Positions 8,193 through 16,471 of a DNA stretch of 64,000 nt are shown here, piece by piece. This stretch comes from Variovorax sp. OK212 (lineage in GTDB: Bacteria > Pseudomonadota > Gammaproteobacteria > Burkholderiales > Burkholderiaceae_C), in assembly GCF_900112425.1 (NCBI RefSeq), contig NZ_FOLP01000004.1, positions 248,001 to 312,000 on the forward strand, in the 5' to 3' direction. The notes under the pieces were generated by a model that made no database searches, had not been told where the DNA came from, and worked only from the letters and a program-made list of their open reading frames with translations. Each line of letters begins with the position of its first letter. The first letter of the stretch is position 1. The position numbers and the translations under genes were made by a program.

Positions 8193-8494
8193 TCGGCGGG
8201 CGCGAAGCCGACCTTCTGCGGCCAGAGGTTCGTGAAGGCAAGCACCGAACTGCTGGCGTAGAGCCCGGCGCGCGTGAAGGGCTCGTTCGCCTGCCATGCC
8301 TCGGCGGCCGCGCGGCTGTCGAAGTCGATGGCCAGCAGGCTGCCGAGCATGGTCTTGCCGTCGTCGGCCAGCAGCGGGCCGGCGAAGGCCATGCGGTCGG
8401 CCACTTGCGCGATGCAGGCCTTGTGTTCGGGGCGCACCGCGGTGCGCAGCGCGGCCGAATCGGGCTTGTCGAGAAGATGGAAGACGAAGATCAC
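8189..8494 (-). CDS. YciI family protein
   Basis: Protein of 101 residues from a GTG at 8494, preceded by AGGAG at ideal spacing; a longer in-frame ATG at 8533 has no such site. The IFVFHLLDKPDSAALR start, the HKACIAQVADRMAFAGPLL segment and the LLAIDFDSRAAAEAW segment match the YciI alpha/beta barrel, which carries a His-Asp pair related to muconolactone isomerase-like and chlorohydrolase domains. Coupled (ATGA) to the Dabb gene. Substrate unknown. Confidence 0.82.
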   Translation of the reverse strand: MIFVFHLLDKPDSAALRTAVRPEHKACIAQVADRMAFAGPLLADDGKTMLGSLLAIDFDSRAAAEAWQANEPFTRAGLYASSSVLAFTNLWPQKVGFAPAE

Positions 8495-8590
8495 GCGGGC
8501 TCCTGCTGGGGGTGTCCGGGCGATGGTAAGCACGCCGCGCGCGAAACGCCATGCACCGCCGGGCTCGCCGGTGAAGAACAGTTTTCCGCT

Positions 8591-8616
8591 TGCGTGATGT
8601 GCGTGATGTGCGTGAT
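8591..8616. repeat. 9-bp tandem repeat, nearly three copies
   Basis: TGCGTGATG is repeated twice exactly, then TGCGTGAT, in the gap between the slipin stop and the YciI start. It lies in the 5' leader region of the YciI/Dabb pair, so copy-number change could alter leader spacing. Confidence 0.85.
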
Positions 8617-8639
8617 CCGCGGCGGGCTTGCCAGGCGCA

Positions 8640-9398
8640 TCAGCCGCGCGGTCCGAGGAAGCTCGTGAGCAGGTCCACCGGCAGCGGGAACACGATGGTG
8701 GTGTTCTTGTCCGCGCCGATCACGGTGAGCGTCTCCAGGTAGCGCAGCTGGATGGCCTGTGGCTCCTGCGCCAGCACGCGCGCGGCCTGGAACAGCTTTT
8801 CCGAGGCCTGCAGTTCGCCCTCGGCATGGATCACCTTGGCGCGCCGTTCGCGCTCGGCCTCGGCCTGCCGCGCAATGGCGCGCACCATCGACTCGGTCAG
8901 GTCGATCTGCTTGATCTCCACGTTCGACACCTTGATGCCCCAAGAGGCGGTCTGCACGTCGAGCGATTCGCGCACGTCGAGGTTGAGCTTCTCGCGCTCG
9001 GCGAGCATGTCGTCGAGCTGGTGCTTGCCCAGCACCGAACGCAGCGTGGTCTGCGCCAGCTGGCTGGTGGCGTTGAAGAAGTCCTTCACTTCGACGATGG
9101 CCTTCTCGGCGTCGACGATGCGGAAGTACACGACCGCGCTGACCTTCACCGACACGTTGTCGCGCGAGATCACGTCCTGCGTGGGCACCTCGAGCACCAC
9201 GGTGCGCAGGTCGACGCGCACCACCTGCTGGATGCCCGGGATCACGAGCACCAGCCCGGGCCCCGACACTTTCGAGAAGCGCCCCAGGGTGAACACGATG
9301 CCGCGCTCGTATTCCCGGAAGATCCAGATTGCGCAAAAAAGCAGCACCGCCAACAGGACGATGACGACGGCGCCAATGCCGGAGGTGAAAGAGAGCAT
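8640..9398 (-). CDS. Slipin/stomatin (SPFH) family membrane protein
   Basis: Protein of 252 residues: one N-terminal membrane anchor (about 8-27), then the SPFH/PHB domain (IFREYERGIVFTLGRF; VLVIPGIQQVVRVDLR) and an alpha-helical tail with the RQAEAERERRAKVIHAEGE signature. Slipins oligomerise in the inner membrane as microdomain scaffolds and usually pair with an NfeD protein; none is seen here. An AGGAG site precedes the ATG at 9398. It lies 103 bp downstream of the acyl-CoA dehydrogenase operon and may be read from it. Confidence 0.9.
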   Translation of the reverse strand: MLSFTSGIGAVVIVLLAVLLFCAIWIFREYERGIVFTLGRFSKVSGPGLVLVIPGIQQVVRVDLRTVVLEVPTQDVISRDNVSVKVSAVVYFRIVDAEKAIVEVKDFFNATSQLAQTTLRSVLGKHQLDDMLAEREKLNLDVRESLDVQTASWGIKVSNVEIKQIDLTESMVRAIARQAEAERERRAKVIHAEGELQASEKLFQAARVLAQEPQAIQLRYLETLTVIGADKNTTIVFPLPVDLLTSFLGPRG

Positions 9399-9501
9399 GT
9401 CGGTCTCCTGCGACCCAGCGAGAGTGCTGGAGCGTTGGACACCCGGCGCGCGGCGGCGTTCCGCCCCGGCGCGAATAAAGGCCCCGCTGGAGCCCCCGTG
9501 C

Positions 9502-10689
9502 CTACCAGCCCATCTGCCTGGCGGCCAGCTCTTTCATGATCTCCTCGGCCCCGCCGCCGATCATCATCACCTTCACCTCGCGGTAGATGCGCTCGCTCAC
9601 CGTGCCGCGCATGAAGCCCATGCCGCCCAGGATCTGCACCGCCTGGTCGGCGCAGAACTGCATGGTCTGCGTGGCGTGGTTCTTCAGCATGCAGATCTGC
9701 GCCACCCACTCCGGCGCGTTGAAGCGCCCGGCAGCCTCGAGGGCATCGCCCTCGGTGGACACGGCCTCGATCCACGCCTCGGTGGAGGCGATGCGCATCT
9801 GCATGTCGACCAGCTTGTGGCGCACCGCCTGGTGCTCGATGAGCGCGTGGCCGAAGGTCTTGCGCTCGCGCGCCCAGGCCAGCGCCTCGTCGAGGCAGGC
9901 CTGCGCGAAGCCCAGCGCGCCCGCGGCCAGGCCGATGCGTTCGCCGTTGAAGTTGCCCATGACCATGCGGAAACCCGCGCCTTCGTCGCCGAGCAGGTAG
10001 CGCGCCGGCACGCGCACGTTGTCGAAGTGCAGCGCGGCGGTGTCCGAGCACAGCCAGCCCATCTTCGCCAGGCGCGTGCGCGAAAGGCCCGGCGTGTCGC
10101 CCGGCACCAGCAGCATCGAGATGCCGCCCGCGCCGCGGCCTTCGCCGGTGCGCACGGCCACGGTGATCCAGTCGGCGCGCATGCCGGAGGTGATGAAGGT
10201 CTTCTCGCCGTTCACCACGTAGTGATCGCCATCGCTGCCGCCGCCGCCGCCGCTTTCCCGGCGCGCGGTGGTTCGCAGCGCGGCCACGTCGGAGCCGCCG
10301 CCGGGTTCGGTGATGGCCAGCGCCGCGATCTTCTCGCCGCGCAGCACCGGCGGCACGACCTCGCGGCGCACCGCGTCGCTTCCATGCAGCACCACCGGCG
10401 GCAGGCCGATGTTGTGCGAGAACAGGCTGGCGAGCACGCCGCCGCTCTTGCCGTGGCGCGCGAGCGCGACCCATGCGGGCAGCTTCAGCGAATACGAAGC
10501 GGGCGTGCCGCCCAGCTCCTCGGGGTAGCTCAGCCCGAGCAGGCCGAGCTCGGCGGCGCGCGTGTACAGCGCGCGCGGAAACTCGCCCGCGTCGTCCCAG
10601 GCCTGCACGTTCGGCGCGATCTCGTTTTCGGCGAAGCGGCGCACCGTGTCGGCGAGCGCCGCGCGGTCGGCTTGCAGTTCGGCGTTCAT
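9502..10689 (-). CDS. Acyl-CoA dehydrogenase (second of a pair)
   Basis: Protein of 395 residues with the full ACAD fold: helical N-domain, FAD-binding TEPGGGSDV and GEKTFITSG segments in the beta domain, and a C-terminal QILGGMGFMRGTVSERIYR block with GGGAEEI. The family introduces an alpha-beta double bond into acyl-CoA and passes electrons to ETF. A Gly/Ser-rich insertion (ESGGGGGSDGDHY) sits in the beta domain. It begins 10 bp after the stop of the other ACAD and belongs to the carboxylase operon. The substrate could be a branched or isoprenoid acyl-CoA; this is inference from context. Confidence 0.92.
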   Translation of the reverse strand: MNAELQADRAALADTVRRFAENEIAPNVQAWDDAGEFPRALYTRAAELGLLGLSYPEELGGTPASYSLKLPAWVALARHGKSGGVLASLFSHNIGLPPVVLHGSDAVRREVVPPVLRGEKIAALAITEPGGGSDVAALRTTARRESGGGGGSDGDHYVVNGEKTFITSGMRADWITVAVRTGEGRGAGGISMLLVPGDTPGLSRTRLAKMGWLCSDTAALHFDNVRVPARYLLGDEGAGFRMVMGNFNGERIGLAAGALGFAQACLDEALAWARERKTFGHALIEHQAVRHKLVDMQMRIASTEAWIEAVSTEGDALEAAGRFNAPEWVAQICMLKNHATQTMQFCADQAVQILGGMGFMRGTVSERIYREVKVMMIGGGAEEIMKELAARQMGW

Positions 10690-10699
10690 GCGGCGGTGC

Positions 10700-11860
10700 T
10701 CAGCCGCGCGGCGGCCGCTTGGCGATGCCCATGGTCTTGGCGAGGATGCCGAGCATCACCTCGTCCGCGCCGCCGCCGATGGAGCCCAGCCGGCCGTCGC
10801 GGTACAGGCGCGACACGCGGTTTTCCAGCGTGAAGCCCATGCCGCCCCAGAACTGCAGGCAGGTGTCGGCCACCTGCCGCGTGAGGCGCCCGGTCTTGAG
10901 CTTGGCCATCGACGCGAGTTCGAGCACGTCCTCGCCCTGCACATGCAGGTCGCAGGCGCGGTAGGTGAGCGCGCGCAGCGCCTCCACCTCGGTCTTGAGC
11001 TCGGCCAGCTTGAACTGCACCCACTGCTGGTCGGCCAGCGTGGCGCCGAACATCTGGCGTTGCTGCGCCCACTCGATGGTCTGCGCGATGCAGTCTTCCA
11101 TCGACTCGAGCGAACTCGCGGCGGCCCACAGCCGCTCTTCCTGGAACTGCTGCATCTGGTAGATGAAGCCCTGGCCCTCCTCGCCGATGCGGTAGCGCTG
11201 CGGCACGCGCACGTTGTCGAAGTAGATGAGCCCGGTGTCGCTCGAGTTCATGCCGATCTTGCGGATCTTCTTCGCCTTCTCGATGCCGGGGCTGTCCATC
11301 GGCACCATCACCAGCGACTTGTTGCGGTGCACGGGCCCGTCGCTGGTGTTGACCAGCATGCACATCCAGTCGGCCTGCAGGCTGTTGGTGATCCACATCT
11401 TCTGGCCGCTGATGAGGTAGTCGTCGCCGTCCTTGCGCGCGTGGCTCTTCAGGCCCGCCACGTCGCTGCCCGCGCCGGGCTCGCTCACGCCGATGCAGCC
11501 GACCATGTCGCCGGCAATGGCGGGTGCCAGGAACTCGCGGCGCAGCGCGTCGCTGCCGAAGCGCGCAAGCGCGGGCGTGCACATGTCGGTCTGCACGCCG
11601 ATGGCCATGGGTACGCCGCCACAGCTGATGTGGCCCAGCGCCTCGGCCATGGCCATGGCATACGAATAGTCGAGCCCGCCGCCGCCGAAGGCCTCGGGCT
11701 TGTTCAGCCCCAGCAGCCCGAGGTCGCCGAGCTTCTTGAAGACCTCGTGCGCGGGAAAGATCTCGGCCTCCTCCCATTCGTCCACATGGGGGTTGATCTC
11801 TTCGTCGATGAAGCGGCGCAGGGTCTTCTGGATCTCGAGGTGTTCGTGGGTGTAGTGCAT
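10700..11860 (-). CDS. Acyl-CoA dehydrogenase (citronellyl-CoA dehydrogenase-like)
   Basis: Protein of 386 residues from the ATG at 11860, which has a GGAG site. Signatures are FIDEEINPHVDEWEEAEIFP near the start, SEPGAGSDVAGLKS and MWITNSLQADW for FAD, FQEERLWAAA, and WGGMGFTLENRVSRLYRD near the end. The start and end resemble AtuD-type citronellyl-CoA dehydrogenases of acyclic terpene catabolism more than isovaleryl-CoA dehydrogenase; this is my reading, not a search result. Operon position 4 of 5, 26 bp after the SDR. Confidence 0.9.
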   Translation of the reverse strand: MHYTHEHLEIQKTLRRFIDEEINPHVDEWEEAEIFPAHEVFKKLGDLGLLGLNKPEAFGGGGLDYSYAMAMAEALGHISCGGVPMAIGVQTDMCTPALARFGSDALRREFLAPAIAGDMVGCIGVSEPGAGSDVAGLKSHARKDGDDYLISGQKMWITNSLQADWMCMLVNTSDGPVHRNKSLVMVPMDSPGIEKAKKIRKIGMNSSDTGLIYFDNVRVPQRYRIGEEGQGFIYQMQQFQEERLWAAASSLESMEDCIAQTIEWAQQRQMFGATLADQQWVQFKLAELKTEVEALRALTYRACDLHVQGEDVLELASMAKLKTGRLTRQVADTCLQFWGGMGFTLENRVSRLYRDGRLGSIGGGADEVMLGILAKTMGIAKRPPRG

Positions 11861-11886
11861 GGGGTGTCTCCGTCTGTCGTCGTTCT

Positions 11887-12789
11887 TCAGTTGTCCTGGA
11901 ACACGCGCGGCGTCTGCGCCAGGTGAAAGCCGTCGAAAGGCTTCACGGCCGCGCGCTGCTGCGCCTGCGCATCGGGCAGCTCCATCGGCCAGCCCATGCG
12001 CACCTGCGGCCGTGCGCCGTCCACGCGCAGCACGGTGCCGCTGATGAAGCTGGCCGCCGGGCACAGCAGGAAAGCGATGGCGGCGGAGGTCTCGGCTTCG
12101 GTGCCGAAGCGGCCCGCGGGCAGGGTCTTGCGCATGGCGCGCAGCATGTCGCCGGCCTCGGGCGGGTAGTGGTCCATGCCGCTGGAGGCGATGTAGCCGG
12201 GCGCCACCGCGTTCACGCGCACGCCGCTCACGGCCCATTCGGCGGCGGCCGTCTCGGTGAAGCTCACCATGCCGGCGCGCGCCGCGCCGCTGTGGCCCAT
12301 GTTGGGCATGGAGCCCCAGATGTCGGCCACGATGTTGACGATGGCGCCGCCGCGCGCCTGCATGCTCTGCAGGTAGCACTCGCGCGCGACCAGGAAGCCG
12401 CCCGTGAGGTTGGTGTGGATCACCGCCTCCCAGCCCTTGGCCGAGATGGCGTGCAGCGGCGTGATGTACTGGCCGCCCGCGTTGTTCACCAGGCCGTCGA
12501 TGCGGCCCTGCGCGGCGACGATGGCGGCCACGGCCGCGCGCACGGCCTCTTCCTGGCGGATGTCGAAGGCCTGCGTGCCGGCCTTGCCGCCGGCGGCCTC
12601 GATCTCGGCCTTCACTGCGTCGAGCTTCTCCTGCTTGCGCCCGACCAGCACGACGTGCGCGCCGAGCGCGGCGAGTTCGTGCGCGGTGCAGCGGCCGATG
12701 CCGGAGCCGCCGCCCGTGACGACGATGACCTGGCCGTCGAACAGGCCGGGCGTGAAGACGGAGCGATAGCGGGACGACGGAGTGTTCAT
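11887..12789 (-). CDS. SDR protein of the enoyl-CoA/dienoyl-CoA reductase type, lacking YxxxK
   Basis: Protein of 300 residues. The Rossmann cofactor motif TGGGSGIGR (about 26-34) and NNAGGQY are typical of peroxisomal trans-2-enoyl-CoA and 2,4-dienoyl-CoA reductases. The SDR catalytic Tyr-x3-Lys is absent: the equivalent stretch reads HSGAARAGMVSFTE (166-179), with Ser167/Arg171 or Val175/Glu179 at the two possible alignments. The C-terminal extension after VDGARPQVR is longer than in classical SDRs. Similar proteins occur as AtuG in citronellol/geraniol clusters. It lies 34 bp after the carboxylase alpha gene in the same operon. Confidence 0.85.
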   Translation of the reverse strand: MNTPSSRYRSVFTPGLFDGQVIVVTGGGSGIGRCTAHELAALGAHVVLVGRKQEKLDAVKAEIEAAGGKAGTQAFDIRQEEAVRAAVAAIVAAQGRIDGLVNNAGGQYITPLHAISAKGWEAVIHTNLTGGFLVARECYLQSMQARGGAIVNIVADIWGSMPNMGHSGAARAGMVSFTETAAAEWAVSGVRVNAVAPGYIASSGMDHYPPEAGDMLRAMRKTLPAGRFGTEAETSAAIAFLLCPAASFISGTVLRVDGARPQVRMGWPMELPDAQAQQRAAVKPFDGFHLAQTPRVFQDN

Positions 12790-12823
12790 GCGACAGGCTT
12801 TCGGAAATTTGGGGGGACGCGCA

Positions 12824-14791
12824 TCAGGCGCCGGCGATCTCGGCAATCTCTGCGACCACGTGGCGCGCCGCCACCTGCGCGCCCACCGCGACATGCAGCG
12901 CGACCCGGCCGGCGCGCGGCGCGCAGTGCACGTGCTCCATCTTCATCGCTTCGAGCGTGACCAGCGGCTGCCCGGCGGCGACGGCATCGCCCTCGGCCAC
13001 CAGCAGGGCGATGACGCGGCCGTTCATCGAGGCGCGCAGCAGGCCGTCGGCCCCGGCGTTGCCGCCGCGGGCCACGGCCACGTGCGTGAGGTTGTCGAGC
13101 CGGAAGGCGCGGCCACGGAAATTGAACAGGACGCGATCGCCCGCGTGTTCTGTCTCGCGCACGGCAAGCGCCTGTTCGGAGAGACCGCCGCACGAGAAGC
13201 GCACGGTGCCGTCGTCCTGCCACGCGAGCAGCGTGAGCTGCACGGCGTCGCGGTCGTCGAGTGCGACATCGAAGGCGCCCTTGCCGCGCGGCGTCACGCG
13301 GGCCGTGTGCACGGTGCCGTCGAGTGCGAAGCGCAAGGCATTGGGCAGCGTGTGCGCCAGCGGCGACGGCCATCCGTGCTCGCCGAGTTGCAGCAGCAGC
13401 GCGGCCAGCAGCGCCGCTTGGGCATCGGTGGCCGCGTCGGGCGCGAGCAGCGCATCGAGATGATCGGCAATGAAGGCCGTCGTGGCCGCGCCGCTGGCGA
13501 ACACCTCGTGCGACAGCGCGCGCAGCAGCAGTGGCTGGTTGGTCGCAATGCCGAGCGCGACGGTGTCCTGCAGGCCCGCGACGAGCCGGTGCCTGGCTTC
13601 ATCGCGCGTGCGGCCGTGCGCCACCAGCTTGGCAACCATCGAGTCGTAGTAGGGCGGCACGGCCGCACCGTCGCGCAGCGCGTGTTCGGTGCGCAGCGAC
13701 GGTGAAGGCCGCCAGGCCGCGAAGGTGCCGCTCTGCGGCATGAAGCCCTGCCGCGGGTCTTCGGCGCACAGGCGCACCTCGATCGCATGGCCGTCGATGC
13801 GCACGTCTTCTTGCGTGAGCGGCAGCGGCTCGCCGGCCGCCACGCGCAGTTGCAGCTCGACCAGGTCGAGCCCGGTCACCGCCTCGGTCACCGGGTGCTC
13901 GACCTGCAGGCGCGTGTTCATTTCCATGAACCAGTACTGGCCTTCGGCGTCGAGCAGGAATTCGAGCGTGCCCGCGCCTTCGTACGCAATCGCCTTCGCC
14001 GCCGCGACGGCCGTGGCGCCCATGCGCTCGCGCAGGGCGCCGGACACCGCGGGCGAGGGCGCTTCCTCGATCACCTTCTGGTGCCGGCGCTGCACCGAGC
14101 AGTCGCGCTCGCCGAGGTGGATGGCGTTGCCGTGCCGGTCGGCGAACACCTGGATCTCGATGTGGCGCGGCGCGACGATGGCGCGCTCCAGGATCACGGT
14201 GGCGTCGCCGAAGGCATTGAGCGCTTCCGACTGCGCGCTGTGCAGCAGTTCGCCGAACTGCGCGGCCGAGCCGACCAGGCGCATGCCGCGCCCGCCGCCG
14301 CCGGCCGTGGCCTTGATCATCACGGGCCAGCCGATGCGCGCGGCCTCCGCCGCCAGCTTCTGCGGGCTCTGGTCCGTGCCCTGGTAGCCCGGAATGCACG
14401 GCACGCCCGCTGCCTGCATCAGCCGCTTGGCGCCGGCCTTGTCGCCCATGGCGCGAATGGCCTCGGGCGACGGCCCGATGAAGACCAGGCCCGCATCGCG
14501 GCAGGCCTGCGCGAAAGCGGCGTTCTCGGCGAGGAAACCGTAGCCGGGGTGCACCGCGTCGGCGCCGCTGATGCGCGCGGCCTCGACGATGGCGGCGATG
14601 TCCAGGTAGCTCTGCGCGGGCAGCGGCTCGCCGATCCACACCGACTGGTCGGCCTGGCGCACGTGCTCGGCATCGGCGTCGGCGCTCGAGTACACGGCCA
14701 CCGTGCGGTAGCCCATGGCGCGCGCCGTGCGCATCACGCGCACCGCGATCTCGCCGCGGTTGGCGATCAGGATCTTGTGAAATGCGCTCAT
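12824..14791 (-). CDS. Acyl-CoA carboxylase alpha subunit (biotin carboxylase and BCCP)
   Basis: Protein of 655 residues. Order: biotin carboxylase domain (ILIANRGEIAVRVMRTAR; ATP-grasp glycine loop KATAGGGGRGM; EMNTRLQVEHPVTE, to about 450), linker/BT domain, then a biotinyl domain whose EAMKMEH holds the biotin lysine at about 617. It carboxylates its own biotin with ATP and bicarbonate. Its start overlaps the beta-subunit stop by ATGA, so expression is coupled. Architecture fits methylcrotonyl- or geranyl-CoA carboxylase alpha; the beta subunit and the neighbours favour the latter class. Confidence 0.93.
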   Translation of the reverse strand: MSAFHKILIANRGEIAVRVMRTARAMGYRTVAVYSSADADAEHVRQADQSVWIGEPLPAQSYLDIAAIVEAARISGADAVHPGYGFLAENAAFAQACRDAGLVFIGPSPEAIRAMGDKAGAKRLMQAAGVPCIPGYQGTDQSPQKLAAEAARIGWPVMIKATAGGGGRGMRLVGSAAQFGELLHSAQSEALNAFGDATVILERAIVAPRHIEIQVFADRHGNAIHLGERDCSVQRRHQKVIEEAPSPAVSGALRERMGATAVAAAKAIAYEGAGTLEFLLDAEGQYWFMEMNTRLQVEHPVTEAVTGLDLVELQLRVAAGEPLPLTQEDVRIDGHAIEVRLCAEDPRQGFMPQSGTFAAWRPSPSLRTEHALRDGAAVPPYYDSMVAKLVAHGRTRDEARHRLVAGLQDTVALGIATNQPLLLRALSHEVFASGAATTAFIADHLDALLAPDAATDAQAALLAALLLQLGEHGWPSPLAHTLPNALRFALDGTVHTARVTPRGKGAFDVALDDRDAVQLTLLAWQDDGTVRFSCGGLSEQALAVRETEHAGDRVLFNFRGRAFRLDNLTHVAVARGGNAGADGLLRASMNGRVIALLVAEGDAVAAGQPLVTLEAMKMEHVHCAPRAGRVALHVAVGAQVAARHVVAEIAEIAGA

Positions 14792-16398
14792 GGCCGTGCC
14801 ACCGAGAACTGCATGGGTTGCGGCACGCGCGCGTCGGCGTCGCGGCACACGGACAGCGCTTCGGCCAGCACCGCGCGCGTGTCGCGCGGGTCGATCACGC
14901 CGTCGTCCAGCAGCAGCGCGCTGGTGGTGAACACGCTCATCTGGCGCTCGAAGCGCTCGACGATCTGCTGCTGCATGGCGTCGATCTTTGCGTGGTCGAC
15001 GCTGCCTTTTCTGGCCATGCCCGCCTCCATCACGATGGCCATGGTTTTCGCGGCCTGCTCGCCGCCCATCACCGCGGTGCGCGCGTTGGGCCAGCTGAAG
15101 CAGAAGCGCGGCGCAAAGCCCCGCCCGCACATACCGTAGTTGCCCGCGCCGTACGAGGCGCCGCAGTGCAGCGTGATCTGCGGCACGGTGGCGCTGGTCA
15201 CGGCCTGGATCATCTTGGCGCCGTGCTTGATGATGCCGGCCTCCTCGTGCGCGCGGCCCACCATGTAGCCGGTGATGTTCTGCAGGTAGACGATGGGCGT
15301 GCGCGACTGGCAGCAGGCCTGGATGAAGTGCGTGGCCTTGGTGGCGCCGTCGGAGTCGATGGGGCCGTTGTTGGTGATGAGGCCCACCGCATGCCCCTCG
15401 AGCCGGATGTGGCCGCAGACGGTGGCGCTGCCGTAGTGCGCGCTGAATTCGAGGAACTCCGAGCCGTCGGCGATGCGCGCGATGACCTCGCGCATGTCCA
15501 CCGGACGCCGTCCGTCGCTGGGCATGAGGCCCAGCAGGTCTTCGGCGTCGCAGCGCGGCGGCGCGAACGTGCGCGGCGCTTCGTCGCGCGCCCAGTCGAT
15601 GCCGCCGAGGATGGCGCGCGCGATGCGGATCGCGTCGCGGTCGTCCTCGGCCAGGTAGTCGCCCAGGCCGGAGATGTGCGTGTGCATCACGGCGCCGCCC
15701 AGTTCTTCTTCGGTGGCGATCTCGCCGGTGGCGGCCTTCAGCAGCGGCGGCCCGGCCAGGAAGGCCCGCGTGCGGTCGCGCACCATCACGATGTAGTCGG
15801 ACAGGCCCGTCTGGTAGGCGCCGCCCGCGGTCGAGGAGCCGTGCGTCACCGTCACCACCGGCAGCCCCGCGGCCGACAGGCGCGCGAGGTTGCGAAAGAT
15901 GTTGCCGCCGCGCACGAAGTCCTGCACGCGGTACTGCATGAGGTTGGCGCCGGCGCTTTCCACCAGCTGCACGTAGGGCAGCTTGTTCTCCAGCGCGATC
16001 TCCTGCACGCGCAGCTGCTTGTCCAGCCCCATGGGCTGCAGCGCGCCGGCGTCGATGCCCGAGTCGGAGGCGTTCACCATGCAGCGCACGCCCGCCACGC
16101 GGCCGATGCCCGAGAGCAGGCCGCCGCCCGGCACGCTCTTCGACAGGTCGGGGTTGTCCTGGCCCAGCCCCGCGAGCGAGGCCAGCGGCAGGAAGGGCGC
16201 GCCGGTGTCCAGCAGCAGCGCGAGGCGCTCGCGCGGCAGCAGCTGCCCGCGCCTGGCGAAGCGCTCGGCCGAGGCGTTCGAGGCGGCCGCGGCGCGGGCC
16301 TCGTGCGCGCGCACCTCGCCGAGCAGCGCGAGCATGCTGGCGCGGTTGGCCTGGAAGGTGTCGCTGGCCGCGTGCAGCCGGGATTCGATGAGGGGCAT
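14788..16398 (-). CDS. Acyl-CoA carboxylase beta subunit (geranyl-CoA carboxylase-like carboxyltransferase)
   Basis: Protein of 536 residues with N and C carboxyltransferase halves. It transfers CO2 from biotin to the gamma carbon of an enoyl-CoA in this subfamily. The active-site region reads SDSGIDAGALQPMGLDK, LVESAGANL and GSSTAGGAYQTGLSDY. Methylcrotonyl-CoA carboxylases instead have AND-type and TVKGGTYYP-type segments and a GGANLP loop, so this looks closer to geranyl-CoA carboxylase (AtuC). First gene of the operon; upstream is a 73-bp gap to the MHYT gene on the same strand. Confidence 0.88.
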   Translation of the reverse strand: MPLIESRLHAASDTFQANRASMLALLGEVRAHEARAAAASNASAERFARRGQLLPRERLALLLDTGAPFLPLASLAGLGQDNPDLSKSVPGGGLLSGIGRVAGVRCMVNASDSGIDAGALQPMGLDKQLRVQEIALENKLPYVQLVESAGANLMQYRVQDFVRGGNIFRNLARLSAAGLPVVTVTHGSSTAGGAYQTGLSDYIVMVRDRTRAFLAGPPLLKAATGEIATEEELGGAVMHTHISGLGDYLAEDDRDAIRIARAILGGIDWARDEAPRTFAPPRCDAEDLLGLMPSDGRRPVDMREVIARIADGSEFLEFSAHYGSATVCGHIRLEGHAVGLITNNGPIDSDGATKATHFIQACCQSRTPIVYLQNITGYMVGRAHEEAGIIKHGAKMIQAVTSATVPQITLHCGASYGAGNYGMCGRGFAPRFCFSWPNARTAVMGGEQAAKTMAIVMEAGMARKGSVDHAKIDAMQQQIVERFERQMSVFTTSALLLDDGVIDPRDTRAVLAEALSVCRDADARVPQPMQFSVARP

Positions 16399-16471
16399 GA
16401 AGGTCTGTGCAGGTCGCTGTTGTCGCTCTGCACAGACTGTAGGAGGCGGGTGCCGCGCCCGCTTGTGCCAA

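Noticed and set aside
12824..16471. A 1215-codon open frame on the minus strand covering both carboxylase subunits
   Set aside because: The first part is an Arg/Ala-rich out-of-frame reading of the beta-subunit gene. The alpha subunit starts at 14791 with ATGA coupling, so this is not a natural alpha-beta fusion.
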